A stretch of DNA of 13,656 bases from positions 1 through 13,656 of the forward strand of contig JABANP010000877.1 of NCBI GenBank assembly GCA_013115135.1. The letters run 5' to 3'. The notes below the pieces were generated by a model. That model searched no databases, had not been told where the DNA came from, and saw nothing but the letters and a program-made list of their open reading frames with translations. This document shows, in pieces, positions 9,750 to 13,656 of this stretch; within the stretch, counting starts at the first letter, position 1, and each line of letters begins with the position of its first letter. The position numbers and the translations under genes were made by a program. This DNA is from Perkinsus olseni. Lineage: Eukaryota; Perkinsozoa; Perkinsida; Perkinsidae.

Positions 9750-12700
9750 TTGGATACTCTTTTCTCTCCCAATCATGTCCGAGATCAGTGAGAGTTGAAG
9801 TAGTCAATCGGGTGCTCGGAATCCTTACCACACTGGCACAAATGGAGGTGAAGAAGACCAATGATATGATAGCGCAGCTCTGCCGATTCGTTATGTCGAT
9901 GTATGAGGCAAGCAGGAGTTGTAGACCAACCAGTACTAGGATGAGGGCGATACCTGATCACAGGAGCATCGCCCAGTCACCAACAATCATGACGCGGAGG
10001 TGCAGCGTAGAGAAGGTAATTTGCAAGTATTGAGCCCTGGCTTGTGGATGCTGCCAATTCCGAAGTCCGTTTCGGGTGATTCGTTATCTACAGATACATT
10101 TGGGCACACTGACAGGTCCGAATCGCCCCACTGATACCACCACACCACACCGACTTTACACACTTTACGTTGCACCACTAGCTCGCACTAGCCATGCCCC
10201 GACGAGAGAATCACCACGACGCATGACAAGCTGATGATATCATAACGCATGCACGAGACTAAGTGAATAAGGCCATGGATTGAATTCAGAAAAGAGGTTC
10301 TTACCGTATTTCATAAGGACGAATAGGTCGGACAGGTACATGACCAGGAAGTACAGCGATCTTAGAGTGAGCATCGCGAATATTGAAGAGGAGAAGTTGA
10401 TGAACCTACCCGAAAACCACTGAACATGAGCGACGACGCTGCTGTTGTGAGCTCACATGTCGTCGTATTGAGAGATCTTAGCCGTCACTGAGTCCACAGC
10501 GAAGAGGACGTCGACAACACCAAGCACGATGACCACCATCAGCAACAGCGTGGCTTTGTAAACTAGCGGCTGGTGGTGTGATGAACCGTCCGATGAGCTG
10601 TTAGGCGATAGTCGAGCAGTGGCTGCTGTTGAATTGGTATCTAGAGGGTGTCATGATGATGGTCACGAATTGTGACTCACAATTCTCATATAGGGAGTGC
10701 CAAGAATGCCATCCTCACCCACGCGGACTGGAACTCGTGTTATCAGTCCTACATCACTACGTAGGCTGTGCATCGCATGATTCATGCCATTTATCGTCGG
10801 CGTTCAGCTCATTCAGCAAGTTTCCTCATGGTTTTCACTAGAAAATTGGGTACCACACGCCTACCGAATTACACTCCGTACGTCGCGCGAGCTCCGCCCC
10901 TGCGCCTCGAAGACCTAGTAGCTGATATACTACTGCCACTACTAGTACGCCACTATGCCATTGATCGCAGCTCTCTTACCGTAAATGAGTTCAGATTGAT
11001 CACAATCCGGCGGAGGGCCAAACGTGTCTCGAGGAACTTTGATAAAGAAGGCGCCATCGGAGGAGTAGGCGTTGAAGAGCCGAAGCCTCGATGTGATACC
11101 TGATTGCCACGGGGCCAAATGTTATCCACAAAATCGTCATTGTCGAGGCAGATTCAGATCCGAGCCTTAGCCGGGTGAGGAGCTACTCTGGAAATTCAGG
11201 AAAATTGGAGTTGGTAGTCCAGTGGTGGTCGGGAGTGATATCGTGAACCGCGACGATAAGCTTCCGGTGGCAATACCACACCAAACGATCCACACAACCC
11301 TGCTTCTAATTGCTTTTTCATATTCGGTCGATCTATGACGCACGAGCAACAGCCACGGTAGGAAGCAGCTTACACTGAGCACAAGCATTGTTGGGATCAC
11401 CGGAGTCCTGGTCATCCGAGTCTGTTGCAGTCTTATAGCCGCTCCAAATAAGAATCTGTCGGCAATCCTACTGGAAGCTCATTCGTGTCCCCATGTAACA
11501 GTAGAGGGCATAAATCGTCCACGTCACAACGGTCTTACCAGTCCGAATATATAACGTGTAAAGAAGATAAGCTTGAAAAAGGTGGTACCTGAGAGGTGCT
11601 GGTGACAGTGGCCTAGAGACCTCTCCTGACAACAGTCTGGTCAAAAAAATTTTGACCGGCATTTGTCTTGATAGGCAAATTTTCGAATTGAATTTTTTCC
11701 TTTTCTCGTCTCTCTATATTCTACTGTGGAATAATAGGCTATCATCAACAGTGATGAAGAGTGACTGTGCTTGCCTAGGAAGAAGAACAGCAGCCGCAAT
11801 CCAGCCGCCATGGCTATGCCGTAGAACAAGGCGCGGTTGACTTGAGATTTAGGAGTACGATAGTACTTAAAAACCACCTAAGGCAAGGATCAATCTAAGA
11901 TACATCGTCATTGGAAGGAGCGTCTCCCCAGGTTCGTAAAGGAGAAGATCGATAAGATAAGAGGCTTTCCATCGTCTTCAGGGCTCATTCAGAACTAGGC
12001 CCAGGGATGGTTGTTGTAGTTTTCTCGTCTACCGGCGACCAAGGCCTTGAGTTCACAGTGCGTCTTTAACCCGTCGTAAACAAGCAGTTGCGAGTCGGAA
12101 ATGCGAAGTTGTGCGAATTTCGACACATCTTCCGCACAGCGAAGGATACGCCTGATGATGTGTACTACCTGGAAGAAGAAGACGTTGTCCATACTGAGCA
12201 TGTACTCGAGGACGTATCCGTTGAACCAGCCAAAGGCAGCCTGACGGGGAGCTTCTGCTACTACCGGATAGCAGCGAGAGCACCTTCCTTACTACCTCCG
12301 AGTCATAGCTGTATAATAGATAAACCACAACGTTGAAAAGCAGACCACAAGCAAGGTACGTTATACAATAGACCATGGCACGACGAGGAGGGACTTCCAC
12401 TACTTTCGAACCTACTCAAAAATACTAACAGGAGAGTTCCCCAAGGAATGGTACGACACTCAACCGTACGAGGCCGGCATGAACCGCTTCCGAGTTGCGG
12501 CTATTTCTCGAGGAATGAGCAATCACCGCGGACTCGGCCACTAAGCGATCACTCGCATGTTCGAGCGGCCACATTCTCCTATTCTGAAGCCTTCCTAATT
12601 GACATTTTTTCGACCTGAATTTTCGCCACGGAGCGGTCGATCCTCGTATTTGTTCCATAACTGGGATACTATCTACATCCGCGTCGGATGCGATATACGA

Positions 12701-13642
12701 GCGTTGTTGAATAAACCGATCTCAAGCACTGGAGGCGTTCAGGCACTTCTTCTCAATTTCGACGCCTTTCCCAGGTTTTGACTGTTTCTGAGTGAAAAGT
12801 CATTCTGCGCCGCCGGTTCAATAAAGCAGTTCTGAAATTCAGAATCGATTCTGGAATTTATTTTTAGACGTAAACTAGAATCAATTCTGAGTTTCAGAAT
12901 TGGTCTATTATATGACCCCCTGGGGAGCTCACTGAGGAGAGGCCCATCGAACAATCGGACGGTTCTTCATAAATTAAGAGATATCCTAGAATCGATCCTG
13001 CGTCTCAAACTGGAGAATAACTTTCCCAGTCTAGTTGCACATCGTCATTTTTCCCTATCAGCATAACGAGGTGTTCGCCACGCCTTCGAGTGGTGAGATC
13101 GCTATCCCCCCTTACCTTTATTGATGACCAGAGCGTCAATCGCTGCTAATGCCGCTACTGTGATAGCAAAGACAGACCAGCAGACGACCTAAAATGCTGC
13201 ATTCACCCACAATACCGCCGAAAGAACTGGACAATCATTGTTACTAGAGACGACCGAGTTCTCAAGAAAACAGAAGACCCTGCGGAGCGTCTCATCCAAT
13301 TTCGGGAGGCATTTTATCGTTGGTGGTTGAGAATTTGATGATGATATCTCGAACGTAGCTCAAGACGCGTCTCTGTGGACTTCCAGAAAATTTACACGCC
13401 GCGAGCCGCTGTGAGGAGCTCACGGCGAAAATCGAACAGAAATTCGACCAGAATAATTTTGGAACTACCCTCGAGATAACGTAATCGAACCCTCAACCAC
13501 TGAGGAGAAAAACACTTTCGAAAATGAATTAGGAGTTGTGGGGCGCACATTACTGATACTTGGACAGAAGCAGTTTAACTACTACAGTGTTCGAACTCGA
13601 TCCATCCGTCCGCGGTGCTCCTACTGCCGTGCTACTCGCCAT
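9716..13642 (-). CDS. TerC-family integral membrane protein, fifteen exons
   Basis: TerC-family proteins are polytopic membrane proteins linked in bacteria to tellurium resistance and manganese export, and in plants to thylakoid membrane biogenesis. Exons: 13642-13586, 13499-13424, 13279-13245, 13188-13116, 12411-12296, 12240-12169, 11877-11775, 11571-11472, 11407-11374, 11299-11277, 11086-10980, 10562-10457, 10405-10305, 9953-9829 and 9745-9716. These total 1158 bases, 385 residues, with all phases matching. The start ATG sits in CCACCATGG. Family signatures are clear: GWFNGYVLEYMLSMDNVFFF (Glu131, Asp137), then NRALFYGIAMAAGLRLLFFF, then DVLFAVDSVTAKISQ (Asp283, Asp289), FINFSSSIFAMLTLRSLYF and KYGIALILVLVGLQLLL. 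I count about nine hydrophobic spans. The Glu usual three residues before the first Asp of the second motif is Gly280 here. No clear targeting signal is seen in the N-terminus. Exons 8 to 11 have the least certain borders: the intron 11774-11572 would be GC-AG, and exon 10 may instead extend to 11187. If the last intron is retained, the stop moves to 9712. The cellular membrane and substrate are not shown. Confidence 0.9.
9954..10304 (-). other. 351-base intron of the TerC gene
   Basis: This intron splits a glycine codon between the exons ending LMKY and starting IALILV, with GTAAGA at the donor and GATCAG at the acceptor. Homology across the join is direct, so the limits are firm. Open frames inside it, such as the minus-strand one at 10178-9987, have no family resemblance and I treat them as chance. 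I see no repeat or RNA gene in it. Confidence 0.7.
10667..10685. repeat. Perfect 19-base inverted repeat in a TerC intron
   Basis: GAATTGTGA and TCACAATTC, nine-base arms that are exact reverse complements, flank a single C. The site lies in the 417-base intron 10563-10979 of the TerC gene. It could be a protein-binding palindrome or a short hairpin; with a one-base loop a cruciform would be strained. Its role is unknown. Confidence 0.75.
11572..11774 (-). other. Proposed GC-AG intron in the TerC gene
   Basis: After the conserved LRLLFFFL of exon 7 there is no usable GT donor in phase. The sequence CTAG/GCAAGC fits the strict consensus known for GC donors, and the acceptor CTTTTTCAAG leads to a frame that continues into the next conserved helix, VTWTIYALYCYMG. 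The splice is phase-consistent. It would, however, give a linker longer than usual for the family, so the exact borders are uncertain. Confidence 0.4.
12829..13000. repeat. Cluster of related palindromes in the 704-base TerC intron
   Basis: The motif AGAATCGATTCTG occurs exactly at 12841-12853, and with C at 12840 it forms a perfect 14-base palindrome. Near copies are AGAATCAATTCT at 12877-12888 and AGAATCGATCCTG at 12988-13000. Just before the first copy, TTCTGAA and TTCAGAA flank one base (12830-12844). The second copy can fold with TCAGAATTGGTCT at 12894-12906 into a stem of about 12 pairs with a short loop. All lie in the intron 12412-13115, whose ends are fixed by matching phase (AATAAAG/GTAAGG and TTTGAGTAG/GTTCG). 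The rest of this intron shows nothing else I can name. Confidence 0.65.
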
Positions 13643-13656
13643 GGTGGTGGAGGTGA

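Noticed and set aside
1..13656. Bacterial or phage defence system, CRISPR array, tRNA, rRNA or transposase gene
   Set aside because: There are no long bacterial frames, no regular direct-repeat array, no recognisable RNA gene and no transposase motif; the gene structure is spliceosomal.

Overview
The window looks like nuclear DNA of an intron-rich unicellular eukaryote. No reading frame is long (the longest is 238 codons and does not look like a single exon), yet both strands carry short open stretches that end at GTRAGN-type donors and resume, usually in the matching phase, after pyrimidine-rich YAG acceptors. Introns I can place range from about 34 to 700 bases, most of the short ones being 50-90; several hold a CTAAC or TACTAAT branch-site-like motif. 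Base composition is close to half G+C and the convincing exons prefer G or C at third positions. There are no bacterial operons, ribosome binding sites, tRNA or rRNA genes, CRISPR arrays or recognisable transposase genes. My best guess is an alveolate of the Perkinsus type. That is an inference from gene structure, not a demonstrated identification.

Layout, left to right. (1) About 1-1775, minus strand: part of a protein with coiled-coil and low-complexity stretches, running off the left edge. (2) 1776-2510: a gene-poor spacer. (3) 2511-6934, minus strand: a large gene of about twenty exons with a flexible N-terminal part, a long coiled-coil middle and a charged C-terminus. (4) 6933-8465, plus strand: a gene for a protein with one membrane span and a serine-rich, acidic tail. 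(5) About 8720-9749, plus strand: further coding segments whose gene limits I cannot settle. (6) 9716-13642, minus strand: a fifteen-exon gene for a TerC-family integral membrane protein. It is the only gene here that I can name, and its model closes at 385 residues with every phase matching.

The two central genes (3 and 4) are divergent and their proposed start codons share the same CATG. The plus-strand segments of (5) converge on the 3' end of the TerC gene and overlap it by about 34 bases. The large TerC introns hold palindromic repeats, and an intron of gene (3) holds two diverged copies of a roughly 50-base segment. Nothing shows that these genes share a pathway; they look like neighbours in a compact genome. 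Exon borders were placed by eye from splice motifs, phase and protein-likeness, so single borders may be wrong even where the gene is right.
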